Assembly (NCBI GenBank): GCA_035633255.1
Contig: DASQFD010000045.1
Location: 1-54,250 of the forward strand
Origin: DASQFD01 sp035633255
GTDB lineage: Bacteria; Actinomycetota; Actinomycetes; Actinomycetales; Dermatophilaceae
DNA: 54,250 nucleotides
Reading direction: 5' to 3'
The notes beneath the pieces are model-generated. The model ran no database searches. It saw only the letters and a program-made list of their open reading frames with translations, and was not told the origin of the DNA. Below, piece by piece: positions 20,054 to 27,193 of this stretch (its first letter is position 1; every line of letters begins with the position of its first letter). Position numbers and translations under genes: made by a program.

Positions 20054-21160
20054 CTAAGACAGCAGCTCGGCCGCCGCCCGCCCGGCCGCCGCGGCGGCGA
20101 GGAACGCCGCGGGGTCCTCGCGGAGGCCGCGCCCCATGGTCGACAGCTCCACGGGGCACTCGCGCAGGACAGTGGACAGCCCGGTCGTCGGCACGTCGAC
20201 CAGGGTGAGGGGCGCCGTGGCGGTCGCGGCCAGCGCGGCGGCCTGGCGGGCGACCTCGGCCCCGATCGCCCCCTCGCCGACATCCTCGCGGTCCAGGAGC
20301 GGCACCGGGACGAGCGCGGGGGAGAGCAGGGCCCGTCCGTATGCCGTGCGGCTGTGGTGCGACACGCCGCGGTGCCGGGCGCGCGGGTCGGCCTGGGAGA
20401 CGCGCAGCGAGGCGACCCCTGCGCCGCCGAGCACGGCCGCCGCGTGCAGGGCCTCGACGACCGCGACCCCCGAGTAGCCCCAGGGCGTGCCGGTGCCGGC
20501 GTTGCCGGGCCCCTGGACCACCACGACGACCTCGGCACCCGCGACGTGGCGGGCCGCGAGCAGCCCGGAGTGCAGACTCACCGCCTCGAGGTCACCGCCG
20601 TAGGCCTGGCCCACGGTCACGGACCCCGCCAGCCACCCGGCGTCCCGCAGGCCCGCCACCGTCCTCGAGAACACCAGCGGCAGCGCGCCGCCGTCGGTCG
20701 CGACGTGCACCACCCGCGTGCCGGGGCGGGTGGCCCGGATGCCGGCGAGCACCGCGGGCAGCGCCGAGTGCAGGTCGGCCACGACGACGGGGGCTCCCTC
20801 CAGGGAGTCGGCGGCCGCGAGGAGGTCGTGGTGCGGGCTGTCCTGCTCGTCGACGGCGAGCACCACCTGCTGCAGCGGGGTGTAGCGGGCCTTGACGATG
20901 TGCCCCGCACCCGCCGGTGGGTCCGCCGGGAGCCGGTCGGGCAGGGCGACCACCATGGCGAGGCCCCCGGTGCCCAGTCCCAGGGCGAGGGCCGAGACGG
21001 TGCACAGCACCCGGTCGCCCGGCTCCGGCTCGCCCACCACGTCGGGGTAGGCCAGCGCGCGGGCCTCCGCTCCGTCGGGAGCCAGCCGGACGGCATACTC
21101 CACCGCTCCTCGCCACCGGCGGACCTCGCGCAGCACGGTCCCGGAGCGCCAGTGGGTCAC
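20054..21160 (-). CDS. DUF3866 family protein
   Basis: A protein of 368 residues matching what I recall of DUF3866, a family of unknown function. It has no membrane segment or signal. The N-terminal part (SGTVLREVRRWRGAVEY, YPDVVGEPEPGDRVLCTVSA) looks like a small beta-barrel. The rest alternates beta strands and Gly/Ala-rich helices with PVVVADLHSALPAVLAGI, TRVVHVATDGGALPLVFSR and VVVVVQGPGNAGTGTPWGYSG. The start GTG 21160 is 6 nt behind TACGCT, so it appears leaderless. It shares a 49-bp divergent promoter region with pafB, which hints at a common control. Confidence 0.75.
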   Translation of the reverse strand: MTHWRSGTVLREVRRWRGAVEYAVRLAPDGAEARALAYPDVVGEPEPGDRVLCTVSALALGLGTGGLAMVVALPDRLPADPPAGAGHIVKARYTPLQQVVLAVDEQDSPHHDLLAAADSLEGAPVVVADLHSALPAVLAGIRATRPGTRVVHVATDGGALPLVFSRTVAGLRDAGWLAGSVTVGQAYGGDLEAVSLHSGLLAARHVAGAEVVVVVQGPGNAGTGTPWGYSGVAVVEALHAAAVLGGAGVASLRVSQADPRARHRGVSHHSRTAYGRALLSPALVPVPLLDREDVGEGAIGAEVARQAAALAATATAPLTLVDVPTTGLSTVLRECPVELSTMGRGLREDPAAFLAAAAAGRAAAELLS

Positions 21161-21166
21161 GCGGGC

Positions 21167-21172
21167 AGCGTA
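21167..21172 (-). promoter_or_regulatory. -10 box TACGCT for the DUF3866 gene (leaderless)
   Basis: On the minus strand TACGCT is followed by 6 nt and GTG 21160. It lies only 24 bp from the opposing pafB -10 box, so the two polymerase footprints must overlap. Confidence 0.5.
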
Positions 21173-21196
21173 GCGAGCGGTTCGCGGGCGTTCGGG

Positions 21197-21202
21197 TAGC
21201 GT
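21197..21202 (+). promoter_or_regulatory. -10 box TAGCGT for pafBC (leaderless)
   Basis: TAGCGT is followed by 7 nt and ATG 21210. Confidence 0.55.
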
Positions 21203-21209
21203 CGGCGAC

Positions 21210-22193
21210 ATGGCAGCCCCTTCCGGCCCGGCGGCGAAGACGGAGCGGCTGCTCAACCTCGTGCTGGTGCTGCTCTACACGCGCCGCCCGCTGCCGAAGG
21301 CGGCGATCCGGACCACCGTCCCGCAGTACGGCACGGTCGCCTCCGACGAGGCCTTCGAGCGGATGTTCGAGCGCGACAAGGAGGAGCTGCGCGAGCTCGG
21401 GGTGCCGCTGGTCACCGAGGACGCCGACCCGCTCTTCGACGACGAGCCGGGGTACCGGATCCACCAGCGCGACTACGCCCTCCCGGACATCGCCTTCGAG
21501 GCCGACGAGCTGGCCGTCCTCGGCCTCGCCGGGCGGGTGTGGGCGCAGGCGTCGCTGGCCGGCCCCGCGGCGCAGGCGCTGCGCAAACTGCAGGCCGCGG
21601 GCGTCGAGCGCGACACCGACTCCCTCATCGGCATCGAGCCGCGGCTGCGCACGGCCGAGCCGGCGTTCGACGCGGTCAAGGACGCCGTCCTGCGGCGGGT
21701 CCCGGTGTCCTTCCACTACCGGCGCCCGGAGCACCGGCAGGCCACCACCCGGCGGGTGCAGCCGTGGTCGCTGCTGTCCCGGCACGGCCACTGGTACCTC
21801 ACCGCGTTCGACCTCGACCGGGAGGCGGCCCGGGTGTTCCGGCTCTCCCGGGTCGAGGGAGCGGTGCGGGCCATCGGACGGGCCGGCGCCTACGAGGTGC
21901 CCGAGCACGACGCGCGCGTCATGGTCGGGGGCTCCCCGGCCGTGGGCCAGCCGGTGCGGGCCGTCCTGCGGGTCCGGGAGGGGGCCGGGCACGCGCTGCG
22001 GCGCGCCGCCGCCGAGGTGGCCCCGGACGGGACGGGCTGGTCGCGGCTGGCGCTGGAGGCCGCCGACGTCGAGGCGCTCGCGGACGACGTCGCGGGGTAT
22101 GCCGCGGACGTCGTCGCGCTCGAACCGCCGGAGCTGCGCGACGCGGTGCTCGCCCGGCTGCGCGGCGTGCTCACCGCGGCGGGGGAGCGCTGA
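21210..22193 (+). CDS. pafB: WYL-domain transcription factor PafB
   Basis: A 327-residue regulator. The N-terminal winged helix (TERLLNLVLVLLYTRRPLPK) is followed by a WYL domain with HWYLTAFDLDREAARVFRL and a C-terminal domain ending LTAAGER. In mycobacteria PafB and PafC form a heterodimer that activates DNA-damage genes independently of LexA; despite its name it is not part of pupylation. It overlaps pafC by one base (TGATG). Confidence 0.93.
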   Translation: MAAPSGPAAKTERLLNLVLVLLYTRRPLPKAAIRTTVPQYGTVASDEAFERMFERDKEELRELGVPLVTEDADPLFDDEPGYRIHQRDYALPDIAFEADELAVLGLAGRVWAQASLAGPAAQALRKLQAAGVERDTDSLIGIEPRLRTAEPAFDAVKDAVLRRVPVSFHYRRPEHRQATTRRVQPWSLLSRHGHWYLTAFDLDREAARVFRLSRVEGAVRAIGRAGAYEVPEHDARVMVGGSPAVGQPVRAVLRVREGAGHALRRAAAEVAPDGTGWSRLALEAADVEALADDVAGYAADVVALEPPELRDAVLARLRGVLTAAGER

Positions 22194-23191
22194 TGGCGGC
22201 GGCGCACGAGACGGCGACGAGCCGGCTGTCCCGCCTGCTGACGATGGTCCCCTGGCTGGTCAACCGGCAGGGGATCGACGTCGTCGAGGCGGCGGCCGGG
22301 CTCGGGGTCACGCCGGCCCAGCTGGAGGCCGACCTGGAGCTGCTCTTCCTCTGTGGCTACGGCCAGATGCCCGACGAGCTCATCGACGCCTCGTGGGAGG
22401 GCGGGCGGGTCTACGTCAGCAACGCCGACGCGATCGCCCGCCCGCTCCGTCTCGGGGTCGACGAGGCGGTGACCTTGGTGGTGGGGCTGCGGGCCCTCCT
22501 CGCGGTCCCGGGCCTGCAGGAGCGCGGGGCCGTCGAGCGGGCCCTGGCCAAGCTCGAGGCGGCCGCCGGGTCGGTCGTGGAGGCGGCCGGGAGGGTCCGC
22601 GCGGAGCTGGAGGACGACGTCGCCCCGGCCCTGCTCGCCGACGCGCGGCGGGCCGTGGAGTCCCACCGACGGGTGCACCTGCGCTACCACGTCCCCGGCC
22701 GCGACGAGTCCACCGAGCGCGACGTGGACCCGATGCGGGTGCTGGGCCTCGACGGCTGGTGGTACCTCGAGGGGTGGTGCCACCGCGCGGTGGGCACCCG
22801 CCTGTTCCGCCTGGACCGCACGGAGGCGCTCACCGTGCTGGACCTCGACGGCACGCCGCCGCCGCAGGCCCGCGAACGTGACCTGTCGGCGGGGATCTTC
22901 TCCGCGGGCCCCGACGACCTGACCGTCACGCTCGTGCTGGCGCCCGGGGCCACCTGGGTGCGTGACCACTACCCGGTGGAGTCCCGCGAGGAGCTCGCCG
23001 ACGGTGCCGAGCGGGTCACGCTCCGCACGGGGGACACCGCATGGCTGCGCCGGCTGGTGTGGCGGCTGGGCGGCCGGGTCGTGGTGGAGGCGCCCGCCGA
23101 GGTGGCCGCGGAGGTGGCGGCGGGCGCCCGGGCCGCGCTCACGGCATACGGGGAGCCGGCGCCGGCCGGCCCGCCCGGAAGCCGGGGCTGA
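22193..23191 (+). CDS. pafC: WYL-domain transcription factor PafC
   Basis: A 332-residue partner of PafB. The winged-helix start SRLSRLLTMVPWLVNRQGID precedes a WYL domain with GWWYLEGWCHRAVGTRLFRL and a C-terminal domain rich in VAAEVAAG. It is translated from ATG overlapping the pafB stop, which suits obligate heterodimer formation. The downstream small membrane gene begins 3 bp after its stop. Confidence 0.93.
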   Translation: MAAAHETATSRLSRLLTMVPWLVNRQGIDVVEAAAGLGVTPAQLEADLELLFLCGYGQMPDELIDASWEGGRVYVSNADAIARPLRLGVDEAVTLVVGLRALLAVPGLQERGAVERALAKLEAAAGSVVEAAGRVRAELEDDVAPALLADARRAVESHRRVHLRYHVPGRDESTERDVDPMRVLGLDGWWYLEGWCHRAVGTRLFRLDRTEALTVLDLDGTPPPQARERDLSAGIFSAGPDDLTVTLVLAPGATWVRDHYPVESREELADGAERVTLRTGDTAWLRRLVWRLGGRVVVEAPAEVAAEVAAGARAALTAYGEPAPAGPPGSRG

Positions 23192-23194
23192 CCG

Positions 23195-23371
23195 GTGCTG
23201 CCCTGGTGGGGCTGGGTGCTGCTGTGGGCGCTCCTGCTCGCCGGCTCCGCCGCCCTGCTGGGCTGGCGGCTGCGGCGGCTCTGGCGACGGAGCCGCGTCG
23301 TGCTCGCGGAGCTGGAACGCGCCGAGGACGTGCTCGGCCGGCTGGAGGCCACCGGCAGGGACGCGTCGTAG
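23195..23371 (+). CDS. Small single-pass membrane protein between pafC and tatA
   Basis: A 58-residue frame starting GTG, 3 bp behind pafC. It encodes one membrane helix (LPWWGWVLLWALLLAGSAAL) followed by a basic stretch (WRLRRLWRRSRV) and an amphipathic tail (LAELERAEDVLGRLEA). Codon choice matches the neighbours. The basic residues predict a cytoplasmic tail. Function unknown; its position in a tight operon argues for a real gene. Its TAG is part of the tatA promoter box. Confidence 0.65.
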   Translation: MLPWWGWVLLWALLLAGSAALLGWRLRRLWRRSRVVLAELERAEDVLGRLEATGRDAS

Positions 23372-23374
23372 ACT
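23369..23374 (+). promoter_or_regulatory. -10 box TAGACT for tatA, overlapping the upstream stop codon
   Basis: TAGACT begins with the stop codon of the small gene. The leader would be about 25 nt and contains GGAAGG near 23393. Confidence 0.45.
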
Positions 23375-23405
23375 GCAGGCTCACCCCGCCACGGAAGGGC
23401 CTCCC

Positions 23406-23747
23406 ATGCTCCGCAACATCGGTGCACCCGAGATCATCGTGCTCGCGGTGCTCCTCATCGTCATCTTCGGCTGGAAGCGCCTTCCGGACGCCGCCCGGAG
23501 CCTCGGGCGCTCGGCCCGGGTCTTCAAGTCCGAGGTCGACGAGATGAAGAAGGACAACGCCTCCCCGGCGTCCACGGAGACCGTCCGGGGGGAGGCGCTC
23601 CCGCCCGCGGCCCCCGCGCCCGGCGCGCCGGTGGCCGGCGGCCCGGTGGACGGCGCCAGGCCGGTGGACGGCGCCAGGCCGGTGGACGGGAACGCCGTCC
23701 ACGAGAACGTGCCCCGCACGGACAACCGGCCCGGCCCGGCCGCCTGA
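23406..23747 (+). CDS. tatA: Sec-independent translocase subunit TatA
   Basis: A 113-residue pore-forming subunit of the twin-arginine export system. The N-terminal helix IGAPEIIVLAVLLIVIFGWK is followed by the FG-x-x-LP hinge and the amphipathic helix LPDAARSLGRSARVFKSEV. The C-terminal tail is Pro-rich with an exact repeat (GARPVDGARPVDG) encoded by 18-bp DNA repeats near 23640-23690; it is dispensable in the family. tatC follows after 54 bp. Confidence 0.94.
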   Translation: MLRNIGAPEIIVLAVLLIVIFGWKRLPDAARSLGRSARVFKSEVDEMKKDNASPASTETVRGEALPPAAPAPGAPVAGGPVDGARPVDGARPVDGNAVHENVPRTDNRPGPAA

Positions 23748-23801
23748 CCGCCCACCCCACCTCCCCCTCCGGCTCCTCCTCGCGTCCTGCAGCCCGCCCC
23801 C

Positions 23802-24620
23802 GTGCCTCCCCCGCGTCGTCGGCCCCGCGACCCGGACGGACGGATGTCGCTGGCCGACCACCTGCGCGAGTTCCGGCGGCGCCTGCTGGTCGCGGCCGCC
23901 GCGCTGGTGGCGGCGTCGGTCGCGGGCTGGTTCCTCTTCGACCCGGTCTACGAGCACCTCACCGCGCCGCTCGTCGCCGTCGCGAGCGACCGCGGCACCG
24001 ACGGTGACCTCATCGCGCTCAACTACGCGGGCCTGACGGCGGCCTTCAGCCAGCGGCTCTCCCTGGCGATCTGGCTCGGGGTGATCATGTCGGCGCCGGT
24101 GTGGATCTGGCAGGCGTGGGCCTTCGTCGTGCCGGGCCTGACCACGAAGGAGAAGCGCGTCTCTCGGGCCTTCATGGCCGCCACCGTGCCGCTCTTCCTG
24201 GCCGGCTGCTGGTTCGGGTACACGGCCCTGCCCAAGGCCGTCCAGATCCTGCTGGCCTTCACCCCCACCGGCGCCGCCAACCTCCCGGAGGCCTCGCTCT
24301 ACTTCTCCTTCGTCACCCGGTTCATCCTCGTCTTCGGCGCCGCGTTCCTCCTGCCCGTGGTGCTCGTCGCGCTCAACGTGCTGCACGTCCTGCCCGCTCG
24401 GGTGATGCTGCGGGGGTGGCGGGTGGCGCTGATCGTCATCTTCGTCTTCGCGGCGGTGGCGACCCCGACGCCCGACCCCTACACGATGTTCCTGCTCGCC
24501 ACGCCGCTGGCCGCGCTGTACTTCGCGTCGTGCGGGGTGGCGTGGCTGATCGACCGGCGGCGCGCCGCCGGTCGGCCGGAGTGGGTGGGGGTGGCCGACG
24601 ACGAGGCGTCGGCGCTCTGA
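23802..24620 (+). CDS. tatC: Sec-independent translocase subunit TatC
   Basis: A 272-residue membrane protein with six hydrophobic segments that binds twin-arginine signal peptides. The N-terminus MSLADHLREFRRRLLVAAAA is the signature, and the last loop has AVATPTPDPYTMFLLATPLA. GTG 23802 has no good ribosome site; ATG 23844 is an alternative start that begins directly at the signature. The protein ends 33 bp from the convergent transporter gene. Confidence 0.95.
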   Translation: MPPPRRRPRDPDGRMSLADHLREFRRRLLVAAAALVAASVAGWFLFDPVYEHLTAPLVAVASDRGTDGDLIALNYAGLTAAFSQRLSLAIWLGVIMSAPVWIWQAWAFVVPGLTTKEKRVSRAFMAATVPLFLAGCWFGYTALPKAVQILLAFTPTGAANLPEASLYFSFVTRFILVFGAAFLLPVVLVALNVLHVLPARVMLRGWRVALIVIFVFAAVATPTPDPYTMFLLATPLAALYFASCGVAWLIDRRRAAGRPEWVGVADDEASAL

Positions 24621-24653
24621 CCCTCGACCCGACCCGTCACCCGACGACGCCGC

Positions 24654-26255
24654 TCAGCCCAGGCCCGCGACCACCTGGGCGAGCACGATCTTGGCGATCA
24701 TCGAGGCGGGGTAGACCAGCGCGTAGGCGACGCCGACCCGCGGGTCGAAGCCGGTCCGGTCGTCGGCGAACGCGAGGATGGCCGGCTGGGTCTGGGCGCC
24801 GGCGATCGTCCCGGCCACCTCCACCCCGGCGAGCCGGTGCAGTCGGGTGCCGGCCAGCAGCAGGATGGCCGCGGTGAGGCCGGTGACGACGAGGCCGAGG
24901 ACCGCGATCCGCCAGCCGGCCTCCGAGGTGACCGCCTCGGTGAAGCGCTGCCCGGCGCGCACCCCGGCGTAGGCGAGGAAGGTCACCATGCCGAGCGCGG
25001 ACAGGGACTGTGCCGCGCCGTGGGACATCGAGGTGACGACCGGGCCGAGTCGACCGATCCGCCCGAAGACCAGGCCGGTCAGCAGGGTGCCCGCCGCGGC
25101 GCCGATGGCGAAGCCGCCCCCGGGGAAGGGGACCACGACCAGCCCGAGGGCGAGACCGAGGAGCAGGCCGAGCGCCAGGCCGCCGACGTTGATGTCCGAC
25201 ATCCCGCGGTCGCTGTCCCCCAGGTGGGTGCTCACCTCGCGCATCCGGGCGGCCGGGGCGATGACCCGGACCCGGTCGCCCATCTGCAGGACGAAGTCGT
25301 CGTGGGCGACGAGGTCGACGTCGCCGCGGCGCACCCGGCTGACCGCGGCGCCGAAGCGGCCCTCCAGGTCCGCCTCGCGCAGGGTGCGCCCGGCCAGCGC
25401 CTTGTTCGACACGGTCACCCGGCGGTAGTCCGCCTCACGTCGGTCGGCCACGATGTCGTGCGAGGAGACGTGGCCGAGATCGGTGGCCACGCGGGCCACG
25501 AGGTCCTTGGGGCCGACCACGGTGACGAGGTCGCCGCGGCCCACCCGATCCTCGTCGTCCGGCACGACCGTCGGCGCGGCGTCGTGGCCGTGCTTGATCC
25601 GGGAGACCGCCACGAGGTGGTCGTAGCGGCTCTGGAGCTCCTCCACGGTCGGCGCGTCCTCGCTCTCGACGCGGACCGTGAGGTGGGTCAGGCCGGCGCG
25701 GCCGGCGCCCTCGTCCGGCCGGCGCAGCGCCCAGGCCGCGGCGAGGAGCATCACGACGACGCCGCCGAGGTAGCTGATCGAGTAGCCGATGGTCGGGCCG
25801 GTGGGGTCACCCGCCGCCTCGGACGCCGCGGCCAGCGCCGGGGTGTTGGTGAGCGCCCCCGCCATCGCCCCGGCGATGACCGGCATCGAGAGCCCGAGGA
25901 GACCGCCCAGCCCCACCGCCACGAGGGTCACGGCGACGAAGCCGAGGACCACGGAGAGCATGGTGCGCCACCCGCGCCCCAGTGACGCGAAGAACTGCGG
26001 GCCGGACACGACCCCCACGGTGTAGGTGAACAGGACGAGCCCGAAGGTCCCGAGCACCTCGGGGATCTCCAGCTCGACGTCGGCGGCGGTCCCGAGCGCC
26101 GACACCGCGATGGCCGAGAAGAGCACGGCTGCCGGGCCGATCCGCACCCCCGCCACGGCGACGTGGCCCAGCGCCGCGCCGAGGGTCAGGAGGGCGGCGA
26201 GGAGCAGCACCGGCTGGTCGGCGAACAGGTCGAGTACGGCGTTCACGGCCTCCAT
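24654..26255 (-). CDS. AspT/YidE/YbjL-type transporter with two RCK_C (TrkA-C) domains
   Basis: A 533-residue putative antiporter. Five or so membrane segments at each end belong to duplicated AspT-type halves: LLAALLTLGAALGHVAVAG, FGLVLFTYTVGVVSGPQFF and GALTNTPALAAASE in the first, FVFGRIGRLGPV-like and ALGMVTFLAYAGVRAG in the second. Between them, about 195-370, are two soluble TrkA-C domains (AVSRIKHGHDAAP, RVSN-type VTVSNKALAGRTLREADL). The best known member exchanges aspartate and alanine; the substrate here is unknown. ATG 26255 sits directly against a GGGAGG; GTG 26246 is an alternative. Confidence 0.82.
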   Translation of the reverse strand: MEAVNAVLDLFADQPVLLLAALLTLGAALGHVAVAGVRIGPAAVLFSAIAVSALGTAADVELEIPEVLGTFGLVLFTYTVGVVSGPQFFASLGRGWRTMLSVVLGFVAVTLVAVGLGGLLGLSMPVIAGAMAGALTNTPALAAASEAAGDPTGPTIGYSISYLGGVVVMLLAAAWALRRPDEGAGRAGLTHLTVRVESEDAPTVEELQSRYDHLVAVSRIKHGHDAAPTVVPDDEDRVGRGDLVTVVGPKDLVARVATDLGHVSSHDIVADRREADYRRVTVSNKALAGRTLREADLEGRFGAAVSRVRRGDVDLVAHDDFVLQMGDRVRVIAPAARMREVSTHLGDSDRGMSDINVGGLALGLLLGLALGLVVVPFPGGGFAIGAAAGTLLTGLVFGRIGRLGPVVTSMSHGAAQSLSALGMVTFLAYAGVRAGQRFTEAVTSEAGWRIAVLGLVVTGLTAAILLLAGTRLHRLAGVEVAGTIAGAQTQPAILAFADDRTGFDPRVGVAYALVYPASMIAKIVLAQVVAGLG

Positions 26256-26279
26256 CCTCCCACCGGCCGCGCCGGCCGC

Positions 26280-26285
26280 TACGGT
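26280..26285 (+). promoter_or_regulatory. -10 box TACGGT for the diacylglycerol kinase-like gene (leaderless)
   Basis: TACGGT is followed by 7 nt and ATG 26293. Confidence 0.5.
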
Positions 26286-26292
26286 CGGCGGC

Positions 26293-27183
26293 ATGGGAAG
26301 CCGGGTCGGCATGGTCATCAACCCGACCTCCGGGAAGAACTCCGGCGCCCGGGTGGGCGTGGCGGCGGCCACCCTCCTCGGCGCCGCCGGAGACACCGTC
26401 GTGGACCTCAGCGGCATGGATGCCGCGCACGCGCTCGCCCGCGCCCGGGCCGCCCTCGCGGCGGGTGAGGTCGACGTCCTCGTCGTCGCGGGGGGCGACG
26501 GCATGGTCAACCTCGGGGTGAACCTGGTGGCCGGCACCGAGGTGCCCCTCGGCGTGGTGGCCGCCGGCACCGGCAACGACATCGCCCGCGAGCTCGGCCT
26601 GCCGGTCGGCGACGCGGCCAAGGCGGTCGAGCGCATCCGGGAGGGGACCGGGCGGCGGATCGACGCCGTCCGCCACCGGACCCCGCGCGAGGGTGACCGG
26701 TGGTTCGTCGGGGTGCTGGCCGCGGGCTTCGACGCCGTGGTCAACGAGCGGGCCAACGGGTGGCGCTGGCCGAAGGGCCGGATGCGCTACAACCTGGCCA
26801 TCGCCCGGGAGCTGCCGGTCTTCCGGCCCATCCCGTACGTCGTCGAGGTGGACGGCGTCCGGCACGACACCCGGGCCGTGCTCGTCGCGGTGGGCAACGG
26901 GCCGGCGTACGGCGGTGGCATGCGGGTGGTCCCGGACGCGCGCTTCGACGACGGGCTCCTCGACGTGCTCGTCCTCCACGACGTGCCGGTGTGGGAGTTC
27001 CTCCGGGTCTTCCCGCGCGTGTTCTCCGGTGGCCACATCGACCACCCGGCCGTGGAGGTGCTCCGCGGCCGGCACGTCCGCCTGGAGGCTCGGGGCATCG
27101 TCAGCTACGCCGACGGCGAGCGGTTCGCGCCCCTCCCGATGGCCTGCGAGGTCGTCCCGGGGGCGGTCACCGTCCTGACGTAG
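26293..27183 (+). CDS. Diacylglycerol kinase family lipid kinase
   Basis: A 296-residue DAGK catalytic-domain protein. The start RVGMVINPTSGKNSGA is the family's first beta strand and phosphate loop. AGGDGMVNLGVNLVAG has the GGDG nucleotide motif, and VAAGTGNDIARELGLP the GTGND loop. The C-terminal domain contains GNGPAYGGGMRVVPDARFDD. It likely phosphorylates diacylglycerol or a related lipid at the membrane inner face. Its TAG stop is part of the helY promoter. Confidence 0.9.
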   Translation: MGSRVGMVINPTSGKNSGARVGVAAATLLGAAGDTVVDLSGMDAAHALARARAALAAGEVDVLVVAGGDGMVNLGVNLVAGTEVPLGVVAAGTGNDIARELGLPVGDAAKAVERIREGTGRRIDAVRHRTPREGDRWFVGVLAAGFDAVVNERANGWRWPKGRMRYNLAIARELPVFRPIPYVVEVDGVRHDTRAVLVAVGNGPAYGGGMRVVPDARFDDGLLDVLVLHDVPVWEFLRVFPRVFSGGHIDHPAVEVLRGRHVRLEARGIVSYADGERFAPLPMACEVVPGAVTVLT

Positions 27184-27186
27184 CCT
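27181..27186 (+). promoter_or_regulatory. -10 box TAGCCT for helY, overlapping the upstream stop codon (leaderless)
   Basis: TAGCCT is followed by 7 nt and ATG 27194. Its TAG ends the diacylglycerol kinase-like gene. Confidence 0.5.
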
Positions 27187-27193
27187 GTCGGGC

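Noticed and set aside
21161..22193. PafBC-type damage promoter (TTGTCRGTG box) in the window
   Set aside because: I looked for the mycobacterial box upstream of pafB, the DUF3866 gene and the exonuclease and did not see it.
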